Source: Algoriphagus sp. (GTDB lineage: Bacteria > Bacteroidota > Bacteroidia > Cytophagales > Cyclobacteriaceae). From it: DNA of 64,000 bases. Below, piece by piece: positions 1 through 9,174 of this stretch. The notes under the pieces were generated by a model that did not search any database, was not told the DNA's origin, and saw nothing but the letters and a program-made list of their open reading frames with translations. How positions within the stretch are numbered: the stretch's first letter is position 1; each line of letters opens with the position of its first letter. The stretch spans positions 1-64,000 of the forward strand of contig JANQWS010000053.1 of NCBI GenBank assembly GCA_030729785.1, read 5' to 3'. The translations under genes were made by a program, and so were the position numbers.

Positions 1-55
1 GAACCCGTGTTTTATCCGTGAAAGGGATACGTCCTAACCCCTAGACGAACGGACC
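1..55 (-). tRNA. tRNA-Glu (TTC), truncated by window edge
   Basis: Reverse complement GGTCCGTTCGTCTAGGGGTTAGGACGTATCCCTTTCACGGATAAAACACGGGTTC is identical to the second copy at 99..170; TTC anticodon loop. Confidence 0.9.
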
Positions 56-98
56 TTAAGAAAAATCAAATGGATTTGTTCTAATTGAACAAACCCTG

Positions 99-170
99 TA
101 GTCCGTACGGGAATCGAACCCGTGTTTTATCCGTGAAAGGGATACGTCCTAACCCCTAGACGAACGGACC
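99..170 (-). tRNA. tRNA-Glu (TTC)
   Basis: Reverse complement folds as a cloverleaf: acceptor GGTCCGT/ACGGACT, anticodon loop CTTTCAC, T-loop GGTTCGATTCC; resembles bacterial tRNA-Glu. Confidence 0.95.
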
Positions 171-351
171 ATTTGACCCACAAAAAGGTGGCTTTTTCAA
201 AGGTTGTGCAAATATAGCCGCTTGAATTAATAATCCCAAAATGGGTAGAAAATTTCTTTTCAAACCTAGATAATACCTTGAACCAAAGCAGTAAAAATTT
301 GCTTTACTTGTTGAACACGTTTTTCTGTAAATTCACTGCAAACAAAAAAAT

Positions 352-1365
352 ATGACCGCAACTGCGCCTGCCTTACGTGTAGCTATCAATGGTTTTGGAA
401 GGATTGGCCGGTATACGGCCAAGCTTCTACTCCATAGATCTGATTTTAAATTAGTGGCTATCAATGACTTGGCTGAGCCAAAAGCTATCGCACACCTACT
501 CAAATACGATTCAGTTCACGGAAAATCAGAGTCCAACATCAGTCTTTCGGAAGATTTTCTTCAAGTAGACAATCAAAAAGTTGTGCTTTTTTCCGAATCA
601 AACCCTGAAAATCTTCCTTGGAAAGACCTACAAATAGATTTAGTTTTTGAATGCACAGGACGATTTACGCTCAAAAAAGATGCACAAAAACACCTGCAAG
701 CAGGTGCAAAAAAAGTAATTATTTCTGCCCCTTCTCAGGAGAATACTATCCCTATGGTGGTCTTGGGTGTCAATGATCACACCCTCTCTGGCCTAGAAAC
801 CATTGTCTCCAACGCCTCCTGCACCACCAACTGTCTAGCTCCACTGGTAAAAGTACTGGATGAAAATTTTGGGATTATTCAAGGTTTTGCCTCTACCGTG
901 CACTCCTATACAAACGATCAAAACCTACATGACGCTCCACACAAGGATCTAAGAAGAGCAAGAGCGGCGGCCTATTCCATCATTCCTACCACCACCAATG
1001 CGGGAAATGCATTAGACCGAGTAGTTCCTTCTCTTGCTGGTAAAATTGAGGCCTCCGCCATGCGAGTCCCTGTTCCAGATGGATCACTCACTGATTTGAT
1101 AGTAACCGTCTCTAGGGAAGTCACCGCAAGTGAAGTAAACGAAGCCTTTAAAAAGGCTGCAAAAACTAATTTGAAAGGGTATCTGGAAATAGAAGCAGAT
1201 CCAATCGTATCCATGGATATTTTGGGAAATACCCATTCTGCCATCTTAGATGAAGCTCTCACGTCTACAAAAGGCAATTTGGTCAAGGTAGTAGCTTGGT
1301 ACGACAACGAATCTGGCTATGCCAACCGCCTGGTTGAACTTGCAAAAAAAATAGCTAAACCCTGA
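352..1365 (+). CDS. gap: Type I glyceraldehyde-3-phosphate dehydrogenase
   Basis: N-terminal RVAINGFGRIGR Rossmann motif, catalytic SNASCTTNCLAP, C-terminal WYDNESGYANR. Confidence 0.97.
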   Translation: MTATAPALRVAINGFGRIGRYTAKLLLHRSDFKLVAINDLAEPKAIAHLLKYDSVHGKSESNISLSEDFLQVDNQKVVLFSESNPENLPWKDLQIDLVFECTGRFTLKKDAQKHLQAGAKKVIISAPSQENTIPMVVLGVNDHTLSGLETIVSNASCTTNCLAPLVKVLDENFGIIQGFASTVHSYTNDQNLHDAPHKDLRRARAAAYSIIPTTTNAGNALDRVVPSLAGKIEASAMRVPVPDGSLTDLIVTVSREVTASEVNEAFKKAAKTNLKGYLEIEADPIVSMDILGNTHSAILDEALTSTKGNLVKVVAWYDNESGYANRLVELAKKIAKP

Positions 1366-1367
1366 CC

Positions 1368-1991
1368 TCAATTCGCAAGTCTTACTTGGTAATTTTTTAT
1401 CGGATTATCAACGACAATTTTTACCAGTTTCCCCTGCCGGTAGTAATAGCGATTGGTATTTCCTTCTACCGAAACCGTGTATTCTCCCGGCCCTGTTTTC
1501 CTAATTGGAGCCGTAACCCCATACACCTCTGAAATAAAAATTTCTTGACCAGTAGGCTCCTGGAAAAATAACTTGCTACTACACCAAGACAATGGCCCGC
1601 TTACAGCTTTTTTATTGGTGTATTTATAGGAATTGGCATTTACCTGATATGCGTTATCCTTCCAATTTACCTTGGAAACAAAATTACCGCGATTGGTTTT
1701 GGAATGGGAATAGGTCCTGCTAACCATTCCTTGCTTAAAACTAGAACGTGTTAAAAACTGGAGTTCAACATCCCCAAAAAACCAAAATTTCACTTCGCTT
1801 TCAACCGAATATTGGATAGTATCTAAGCCAGCTGTTTTTGATGCTTTGAGCTTCCCAATTTTTAATCCCAAAACCACAATCTCGTAGTTGCTTACCTCCT
1901 GTTGGGATTGAGCAAATCCATTCGAAGAAAAGTTTAGAGAGAACAAGCCGACAAATAAAAGGTGGAAAAACAGTCTCCAAAGTGATTGCAT
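1368..1991 (-). CDS. Secreted hypothetical protein (DUF6134-like)
   Basis: Signal-peptide-like N-terminus, 207 aa ORF; family assignment tentative. Confidence 0.6.
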   Translation of the reverse strand: MQSLWRLFFHLLFVGLFSLNFSSNGFAQSQQEVSNYEIVVLGLKIGKLKASKTAGLDTIQYSVESEVKFWFFGDVELQFLTRSSFKQGMVSRTYSHSKTNRGNFVSKVNWKDNAYQVNANSYKYTNKKAVSGPLSWCSSKLFFQEPTGQEIFISEVYGVTAPIRKTGPGEYTVSVEGNTNRYYYRQGKLVKIVVDNPIKNYQVRLAN

Positions 1992-2077
1992 AGCTATTCA
2001 TGAAACAATAAAAGCGTTTTATTAATTATTTACTGAAAAGGTAACCAAAAAATCAATCCCGTCGAAGTATCCCTTAC

Positions 2078-2665
2078 CTATCCTTGGCTATGTTTTAGCC
2101 AATCTTCAAGAGTATCAATATCAGCCAAAACAGGTAATCGTGCGACGATCATTTCTTGATTTTCTGCTTTTGCTATGGTTTGTGAAAAAACCAAACTCGT
2201 ACTCCAGGTAATTCCCTCAAATAAAAAATCCGACTGTTTTTTCATTCCAATTAAATAGTACCCTCCATCTTCCGCAGGACCAAGGACGAGGTCTGCAGTA
2301 TCCAAGCTAGCAAATGCCTGATGGATGCTATTAAAATCTAATTCAGGGCAATCCGTTCCGATAAGGATAACTTTTTCAATCCCTAATTTGAAGGCATCCG
2401 AAAAGGCATTCTTCATTCGTGCACCCAAGTCTTCGCCCCTTTGCAAAAAAGATTTCGTAGGGGAGTAATCTGGATGTTTCGGAATGAAATCTGAAAAAAA
2501 AGCCCAAATTGGAAAAGTAAGACCTACTAAGGAATTGTACGTGGTGCGAACAAGCTGTCGATAGATTTCTAAGGCTTGAACATCCCCTACCTGAGCTGCA
2601 AGGCGTGTTTTTACACTACCCAAACTTTCATTTTTTTGAAAAACAAGAAGTACTCCCTTCTCCAT
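2078..2665 (-). CDS. DUF2064/TIGR04282-type glycosyltransferase
   Basis: VLIGTDCPELD and LGPAEDGGYYLIGM motifs typical of the family. Confidence 0.85.
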   Translation of the reverse strand: MEKGVLLVFQKNESLGSVKTRLAAQVGDVQALEIYRQLVRTTYNSLVGLTFPIWAFFSDFIPKHPDYSPTKSFLQRGEDLGARMKNAFSDAFKLGIEKVILIGTDCPELDFNSIHQAFASLDTADLVLGPAEDGGYYLIGMKKQSDFLFEGITWSTSLVFSQTIAKAENQEMIVARLPVLADIDTLEDWLKHSQG

Positions 2666-2725
2666 ACACGAAATACAATTCAGCAGCGTAATTCTTGCCT
2701 AATTAATTTTACAGCTCCTTTGGAA

Positions 2726-4024
2726 TTAAATTAATCCAAATAATCTAGGAAGGGCTAGCGTAATTTCTGGAAATATAACCAATAGTACCAAAGCCACGAT
2801 CATTGCCAAAAAGAAAGGCAGCAGTGGCCTTAAAACCTGTGTTAAAGAAATTTTAGCAATGGACACCCCCACAAATAACAAGGAGCCCACAGGTGGTGTA
2901 CACAATCCTATGCAAAGATTAACTACCATGATGATTCCAAAATGCACGGGATCCACCCCGACTTTAGTGACCACAGGTAAAAAAATGGGAGTGAAAATCA
3001 ATACAGCGGGAGTAATATCCATGAATGTTCCTATAAACAATAAAATAAGGTTGATTACCAGTAAAATAACCCACTTATTATCACTCAAGGTAAGCATGAA
3101 ATCACTAATCAATTGGGGAATGTCTTCCGCAGACATTACCCAAGACATGCTCATGGAGGTACCAATTAAAAGCAATACTACGGCTGTAGTTTCGGACGAC
3201 CGAACCAAAATACCAGGGAGTTCGGAAAGTTTTAATTCTCGATACAAAAATGAAAGTATCAAGGTGTAAACTACTGCAATAGCCGAAGCTTCTGTTGCCG
3301 TAAATACACCTGCAACAATACCTCCAATAACTAAAAAAAGTAAAAACAAACTAGGTAATGCTCTCCAGAATGATTTAACCAAAAAAGAAAAACGGATCGT
3401 CTCCCCTGGAGGTAAATTATTTTTTTTGATAAAAAACGCAGCACAGAGCATCAACACCAAACCCAAGAGGAGTCCAGGTAGGTAACCCGCCACAAATAAG
3501 GCGGCAATAGAAACCCCACCACTAGCCAAAGAATAAATAATCAGCACATTGGATGGAGGAATTACTAATCCTGTGGTAGAGGCAGTGACATTAACAGCTA
3601 CTCCAAGTGTTTTAGGATACCCCTCTTCATCCATTCGCTTTCCTAAAATACTTCCAAGGGCAGAAGCAGCAGCCGCTGCAGATCCAGCTATTGCGCCAAA
3701 AAGCATGGAAGCTATCACATTAACATACAATAAGCCTCCAGGAAGTTTACCCGTTAAGCCCTTTGCAAAATCTATCAATCGATTTGCAATGCCTCCCTTA
3801 TTCATTATTTCTCCCGCCAATACAAAGAACGGAATGGCCAATAAAGAGAAACTATCCAAACCGGTAGCCATTCGCTGTGCTATGGTCGTAGCAGCAGGCA
3901 AAGCAGCAACCGTAACTATCAAAGTGAAGAAGCTCGATAGACCAAGACTCCATGCCACAGGCATCCCAATTAGTAATAATACCAGGAAACTTAGAATCAA
4001 AATAAGTATGCTAATCCACTCCAT
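2726..4024 (-). CDS. TRAP transporter large permease (DctM-like)
   Basis: Multi-TM protein with LAIPFFVLAGEIMNKGGIA and LGIPPSN-like (GLVIPPSN) motifs; adjacent DctQ and DctP genes. Confidence 0.95.
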   Translation of the reverse strand: MEWISILILILSFLVLLLIGMPVAWSLGLSSFFTLIVTVAALPAATTIAQRMATGLDSFSLLAIPFFVLAGEIMNKGGIANRLIDFAKGLTGKLPGGLLYVNVIASMLFGAIAGSAAAAASALGSILGKRMDEEGYPKTLGVAVNVTASTTGLVIPPSNVLIIYSLASGGVSIAALFVAGYLPGLLLGLVLMLCAAFFIKKNNLPPGETIRFSFLVKSFWRALPSLFLLFLVIGGIVAGVFTATEASAIAVVYTLILSFLYRELKLSELPGILVRSSETTAVVLLLIGTSMSMSWVMSAEDIPQLISDFMLTLSDNKWVILLVINLILLFIGTFMDITPAVLIFTPIFLPVVTKVGVDPVHFGIIMVVNLCIGLCTPPVGSLLFVGVSIAKISLTQVLRPLLPFFLAMIVALVLLVIFPEITLALPRLFGLI

Positions 4025-4026
4025 GT

Positions 4027-4500
4027 CTACTCTTTATTTTTTAATAATTCTGAAATATGAAATCCATGGTAAAAAACAACCAATAGCCCAGAAACAGGTA
4101 CCACCCCGTAAATCCAAGAAAGTGGAACTTGAAGGGTCGCAGATTTTTGCTGAAGCAATTGGCTAATAAATACCAGATTTCCCCCTCCCCAAATCAATAC
4201 CGCTAAGCCAAAAAAAATAACCATCCCATGAATAAATAGCTGTAAGTTTCTCAGCTTTTTTCCTTGAAGTTGAGCCGTAAAGACATCAATTGCCAAATGC
4301 CCATTTTTTCCAGAAACATATGCTGCACCCAAAAGTCCAAGCCAAATCATACTGTATCTAGCCAATTCATCTGTGAACGAACTGGGATCCCCAAGTACGT
4401 ACCTTGAGAAGACTTGCCAGGTGACATTTAGGACCATCACCCCCATTAATAATGCTATGCTGACCCTTAAAAATTGGTCTAACCCCTGCTTTAATTTCAT
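4027..4500 (-). CDS. TRAP transporter small permease (DctQ-like)
   Basis: Four predicted TM segments; FTDELARYSMIWLGLLGAA motif; operon position. Confidence 0.93.
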   Translation of the reverse strand: MKLKQGLDQFLRVSIALLMGVMVLNVTWQVFSRYVLGDPSSFTDELARYSMIWLGLLGAAYVSGKNGHLAIDVFTAQLQGKKLRNLQLFIHGMVIFFGLAVLIWGGGNLVFISQLLQQKSATLQVPLSWIYGVVPVSGLLVVFYHGFHISELLKNKE

Positions 4501-5486
4501 TCTTTCGCCTGTTGAATTCGTTGAATCAATGGTTCCAATTGAGGCTGCTCTTTGAAGACCAGCTCATATACACCCGAAACTTTTTCAAAAAAAGGTTCCT
4601 TTGATGGGTAACTTATCTCAACTCCCGCTTTTATTACTTCGCGAAGTGCCTCTTCAACAGCTTCCTTCCAAAGTCCCTCTTGGTACACTGCAGATTCATT
4701 GGCCGCTTCTTGCAACCAATTTTGTTCCTCCAAATTTAGACTCTCCCAAACTTTGGTACTTACAAGTACCACATCAGGTATGGCCGTATGCTCATCTATG
4801 GAATAAAACTTACAAACTTCGTAATGTCGTGAATTATAAAAGCTAGGGGGATTATTTTCTGCTGCATCTACAATACCTTGCTGCAACGCCGTATACAATT
4901 CCCCATAAGCCACCGGTGTAGGAGATCCTCCCATGCCACGTACCATATTGATTGCCATTTTGGACTCTTGAACCCGAATTTTCAACCCAGCTAAATCTTC
5001 TGGATTGGCAATTGGTTTGGACTTCGTGTAAAAACTTCGCTTTCCAGCATCATAAAAACACAATCCTCGCAACCAAAATTTCTCGGTACTGACGAGTAAT
5101 TCTTTCCCAATCTCCCCTTTTAGTACCTGATTCATATGAGCATCATCACGAAATAAGTAGGGCAAACCCAATACACTAATCTCAGGTGAAAAGGCTTCAA
5201 GAGAGGCTGCAGAAACTTTGGTCATTCCCAAACTTCCTATTTGTAGGAGTTCCACTAATTCTCTTTCCGTACCCAGCTGTTGGTTGGGATAAACTTTCAC
5301 TTTTATCCGTCCTCCTGATTTTTCTTCCAGCCGTTGTCCTAAAAAGACCATCGCGTTGTGAACTGGATGCGACACCACTTGGGCATGTCCCATCTTGATG
5401 ACTTTTACATTTGTATCCAATTGGCAACCCCCAAGAGCTAAAATCAACACGAGGAAAACGAAAACATTTCTTCTGGACATCTGCAT
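4497..5486 (-). CDS. TRAP transporter substrate-binding lipoprotein (DctP-like)
   Basis: Lipobox LALGGC; GLKIRVQESK and YTALQQGIVDAAENNPPSFYNSRHYEV motifs. Confidence 0.95.
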   Translation of the reverse strand: MQMSRRNVFVFLVLILALGGCQLDTNVKVIKMGHAQVVSHPVHNAMVFLGQRLEEKSGGRIKVKVYPNQQLGTERELVELLQIGSLGMTKVSAASLEAFSPEISVLGLPYLFRDDAHMNQVLKGEIGKELLVSTEKFWLRGLCFYDAGKRSFYTKSKPIANPEDLAGLKIRVQESKMAINMVRGMGGSPTPVAYGELYTALQQGIVDAAENNPPSFYNSRHYEVCKFYSIDEHTAIPDVVLVSTKVWESLNLEEQNWLQEAANESAVYQEGLWKEAVEEALREVIKAGVEISYPSKEPFFEKVSGVYELVFKEQPQLEPLIQRIQQAKE

Positions 5487-6154
5487 TAGGTAAGGTTTCG
5501 TAAGGATGCGATATGTGCCATTACCTGGGCAATGGTCTCACTGATTTTTGAATAGTTGCCAGCGGCAATGTCTTCTTTTCGAAATAACTGGGAACCCATT
5601 CCCACACATAGGGCACCTGCATCAAACCAACTTTTAATACTAGGCAGCGTAGGTTCTACCCCTCCAGTTGGAATTAATTCTATTTTGGGCATCACTGCAT
5701 GTACAGCGGATATAAAAGAAGGTGTCAACAAATTGGCAGGATACATCTTGACCAGCTCTGCCCCAAGTTCTTGTGCAAAAAATATTTCCGAGACGGTTCC
5801 ACAACCAGGAATCCAAGGAACCCCTACTTCTGCACAATACTTGCCTAAAGCAGGATTCATCACTGGAGCAACGATAAATTCTGCACCCAGATCCAAAAAC
5901 AATTGAGCCTCTTCAGGATGGTAAATGGTACCCACACCTAAATACATTCCAGGAAGTTGGCCTACCAGCTCCTTGACCTTTGGGAAAATAGCCTTTACTT
6001 CTTTCCCTCTATTAACCATCTCAATGACGCGAACACCCCCTTCGTAGGCTGCTTTTACTAACTCCAAACATACCTGTTCCTCCGGATGGAAAAATATTGG
6101 CATCATACCTCCTGCATGCATGCGCTGAATAAATGGACTTGGATTTCGTATCAT
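5486..6154 (-). CDS. eda: 2-keto-3-deoxy-6-phosphogluconate / 4-hydroxy-2-oxoglutarate aldolase
   Basis: GVGTIYHPEEAQ, FIVAPVMNP, IPGCGTVSE, VKMYPAN, PTGGV motifs of the KDPG aldolase family. Confidence 0.93.
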   Translation of the reverse strand: MIRNPSPFIQRMHAGGMMPIFFHPEEQVCLELVKAAYEGGVRVIEMVNRGKEVKAIFPKVKELVGQLPGMYLGVGTIYHPEEAQLFLDLGAEFIVAPVMNPALGKYCAEVGVPWIPGCGTVSEIFFAQELGAELVKMYPANLLTPSFISAVHAVMPKIELIPTGGVEPTLPSIKSWFDAGALCVGMGSQLFRKEDIAAGNYSKISETIAQVMAHIASLRNLT

Positions 6155-7143
6155 CTTTTTATTTTTCCAGATCCTCCTCCATCCATTAATTCTTTAACTT
6201 CTTGAAGGGAACAGGTGAGTACATCTCCTGGAACACTGTGTTTCATTACTCCGGAAGCCATGGCAAATTCAATGGCTTCTTTTGGTTTGAAATGAAGCAA
6301 ACCATAAATCAATCCGGCAGCAAAGGCATCGCCAGTTCCTACCCGATCTACAATATGCGTCATTTCATAACTCCTAGAGGAAAACACCTTTTTAGAAGTA
6401 TGTAAACTAGCTGAAATCCCATTGGCAGAAGAGCTATGAGATACCCGATCTGTCTTCACCAAATATTCACAGGCAGGAAAGCGGCTAAAAACTTTGCGTT
6501 TGGCTTCTAAAAAACTCCCGAATTCCTCCTTTAGACATTGTTTGAAATCTCGAGTTCCTGCAATCATTACCTGTGTCAACTCCATCAATTGAGGCATCAC
6601 TTCATGAGGTGCTTTCCCATAATTCCATAAGTTACTTCGGTAGTTTAGGTCTCCAAAAACTCGGATTTTTCGTGCATTGGCTTCTTGAAGCAAGCGTAAG
6701 GTCAATTGAGCAGCTTCCTCTGATATAGCTGGTGAAATCCCTGACCAATGCACGCAGGAGACTCCATCCAAAAGTCGATCCCAATCCAAGCCTTCTCCCG
6801 TAAATTTGGAAAAAGCGGAATCTGTTCGGTCATAAATTATCTGTGAACTACGCTGCATAGCACCATTTTCAAGAAAATAGACCCCCATTCTGCCTGGTAA
6901 AAAGGAGATGAATTGTGTATCTATTCCATATTTACGGAGTTTACCTGCTGCAGCCCAGCCAATTTCATGGTCTGGGAAGGCAGTTAAATGGCTAACATGG
7001 GCACCCCAATAAGCAAGTGCAGCTCCTACATTAGCCTCAGAACCACCAAATTCAACTTCCAGTTGGCCTGCTTGAAAAAAACGCTGATTACCCGGCGGAC
7101 TAAGGCGAAGCATCACTTCACCAATTGTAATTATTTTCTTCAT
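6151..7143 (-). CDS. kdgK: 2-keto-3-deoxygluconate kinase (PfkB family)
   Basis: PfkB motifs: GGSEANVGAALAYWGA and DRVGTGDAFAAGLIYG; start placed at MKKIITIGEVM inside the longer ORF (to 7173). Confidence 0.9.
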   Translation of the reverse strand: MKKIITIGEVMLRLSPPGNQRFFQAGQLEVEFGGSEANVGAALAYWGAHVSHLTAFPDHEIGWAAAGKLRKYGIDTQFISFLPGRMGVYFLENGAMQRSSQIIYDRTDSAFSKFTGEGLDWDRLLDGVSCVHWSGISPAISEEAAQLTLRLLQEANARKIRVFGDLNYRSNLWNYGKAPHEVMPQLMELTQVMIAGTRDFKQCLKEEFGSFLEAKRKVFSRFPACEYLVKTDRVSHSSSANGISASLHTSKKVFSSRSYEMTHIVDRVGTGDAFAAGLIYGLLHFKPKEAIEFAMASGVMKHSVPGDVLTCSLQEVKELMDGGGSGKIKR

Positions 7144-7187
7144 AGAAGAAGGTATTTTTTCTAATTTGCCCAAAATAGGGAATAATT

Positions 7188-8813
7188 ATGAATTATAGTA
7201 ACGCTTTACTGCTAGATTCTTCGGACAATGTGGCCGTAGCCTTAATCGACCTAAAACCTGGCGAGGAGGTTCAAATTGGCACCGAAAAAATTCAACTCCT
7301 CGATTTTATTCCTGCGAAACATAAATTTTCTCTTCAAGACCTTGAAGCAGGAAATGATATTTTTATGTATGGAACGATTGTAGCTGAAGTGACGCAGAAA
7401 ATCAAAAAGGGCGCTGCACTTACTTTAATGAATATCCAACATAAAACTAGTACCTATCAACTACCCGCATCAAGTAATCTAAAAAAAGAAGTCAATACTG
7501 AAGCATGGCAAGGAAAGTCATTTTTGGGATACCATCGATCAGATGGACAAGTAGGAACAGCCAATTATTGGTTGGTTCTTCCTTTGGTTTTTTGTGAAAA
7601 CACCAACATTAAACTATTGCAAGAAGCATTTGAAAACGCCTTGGGATTTGGTGTACCAAATCCATACGAACAACAAATTAACCAATTGCTGGCTGGAAAT
7701 GGGGAAGCTATGCCCTTCGCAAATAAGGCCCGATCTACTTTAAGGAAGCAAGTATTTTCCAATGTGGATGGCATCCGCTTTTTAACGCATTCACTTGGAT
7801 GTGGAGGCACTAGAGACGATGCATCTAGTCTCTGTGGATTGCTAGCTGGGTACATTCACCATCCAAATGTTGCTGGGGCTACCGTGCTCAGCCTTGGCTG
7901 TCAAAATGCACAAGTAGCACTTCTACAAGAGAAGCTTGCCGCCTTAGCCTGTAAAAAACCTGTCTTTATTTGTGAGCAACAGCAGGAAGGAACTACGCAT
8001 GCATTGCTATCCAAAGCGGTGGTAAAAACCATGGAAGGCCTCAAGCTCGCCAATGAATATGAACGAAAACCTGCCCCCTTGAATAAGTTAGTTATTGGTT
8101 TAGAATGCGGTGGTTCGGATGGTTTTTCTGGGATTTCTGCTAATCCTACACTTGGGTACGTTTCTGATCAAGTAGTAGCATTGGGAGGCACAGCCATCTT
8201 AGCAGAATTTCCCGAACTGTGTGGTGCAGAACAAGACCTATTAAATCGTTGTCAAACCAAAGAGATTGCCGGGCGATTTATACAACTTATGGAAACCTAC
8301 CATGCAAGTGCCCGCCGAGTAGGTAGTGGTTTTGATAAAAACCCTAGTCCTGGAAATATAAAAGATGGCTTACTCACTGATGGGATAAAATCTTGTGGTG
8401 CTGCAAAAAAGGGGGGGACATCCCCTATTTCAGATGTATTGGATTACCCTGAATACATCAAAAAATCAGGCCTTAACCTCCTTTGTACCCCAGGTAATGA
8501 TGTAGAAAGTACGACCGCATTGGCAGGAAGTGGAGCCAACCTTATCTTGTTCACGACAGGATTAGGAACCCCTACTGGAAATCCCATCAGTCCTGTAATC
8601 AAGGTTTCCTCCAATACTACCTTATCCCAAAGAATGCCAGATATCATAGATTTTAATGCAGGGACCATCATTTCGGGTGAGGATAGCCTGCATTCGGCAG
8701 GAGAAAAGTTGATGGAGCTTCTAGTTGAAGTTGCAAGCGGAACCATTCAAACTAAGGCTGATTTGAATCGGAACTTTGATTTTATTCCATGGAAAAGAGG
8801 AGTTTCCCTTTAA
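7188..8813 (+). CDS. uxaA: Altronate dehydratase
   Basis: N-terminal SAF-like region plus D-galactarate/altronate dehydratase C-terminus (GLECGGSDGFSGISANPTLGYVSDQ; SCGAAKKGGTSPISDVLDY). Confidence 0.95.
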   Translation: MNYSNALLLDSSDNVAVALIDLKPGEEVQIGTEKIQLLDFIPAKHKFSLQDLEAGNDIFMYGTIVAEVTQKIKKGAALTLMNIQHKTSTYQLPASSNLKKEVNTEAWQGKSFLGYHRSDGQVGTANYWLVLPLVFCENTNIKLLQEAFENALGFGVPNPYEQQINQLLAGNGEAMPFANKARSTLRKQVFSNVDGIRFLTHSLGCGGTRDDASSLCGLLAGYIHHPNVAGATVLSLGCQNAQVALLQEKLAALACKKPVFICEQQQEGTTHALLSKAVVKTMEGLKLANEYERKPAPLNKLVIGLECGGSDGFSGISANPTLGYVSDQVVALGGTAILAEFPELCGAEQDLLNRCQTKEIAGRFIQLMETYHASARRVGSGFDKNPSPGNIKDGLLTDGIKSCGAAKKGGTSPISDVLDYPEYIKKSGLNLLCTPGNDVESTTALAGSGANLILFTTGLGTPTGNPISPVIKVSSNTTLSQRMPDIIDFNAGTIISGEDSLHSAGEKLMELLVEVASGTIQTKADLNRNFDFIPWKRGVSL

Positions 8814-8843
8814 AAGACTAATTGCTCCCTCAATGGAATCCCG

Positions 8844-9128
8844 TCAGTCACCTATCAACAAGAATCTTGCGGATGCAGCACAATCCCGTACCTGCTTTGC
8901 TTCTTGGTATTCAGGCGAATGGTACCAAGCAAGGGCTTTTTCTTTTGATGGAAACTCCAAAATCACCAAACGATCATGATCCCAACTTCCTTCCAAGACT
9001 TTTACTGGCAACCCCCTTACCAAGAATTTTCCATCAAAGGGAAGCAAACTTGTAGGCGTCATTTTCTTGTATTCTTCGTATAATTCAGGAGAATGAATAG
9101 CTACTTCAACAAGCATGTAGGCAGGCAT
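8844..9128 (-). CDS. DUF1330 family protein
   Basis: YEEYKKMTP...VLEGSWDHDRLVILEFPSKEKALAWYHSPEYQEAKQVR is characteristic of DUF1330 (dimeric alpha-beta barrel). Confidence 0.92.
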   Translation of the reverse strand: MPAYMLVEVAIHSPELYEEYKKMTPTSLLPFDGKFLVRGLPVKVLEGSWDHDRLVILEFPSKEKALAWYHSPEYQEAKQVRDCAASARFLLIGD

Positions 9129-9174
9129 AATTATTTTTAGTTGATTTACTAAGGCAAACTAACAGTTCCTAAGC

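Noticed and set aside
3549-4166. 205-aa plus-strand ORF antisense to the TRAP permease genes
   Set aside because: Spans the opposite strand of two well-supported genes, low-complexity composition, no recognisable domain.
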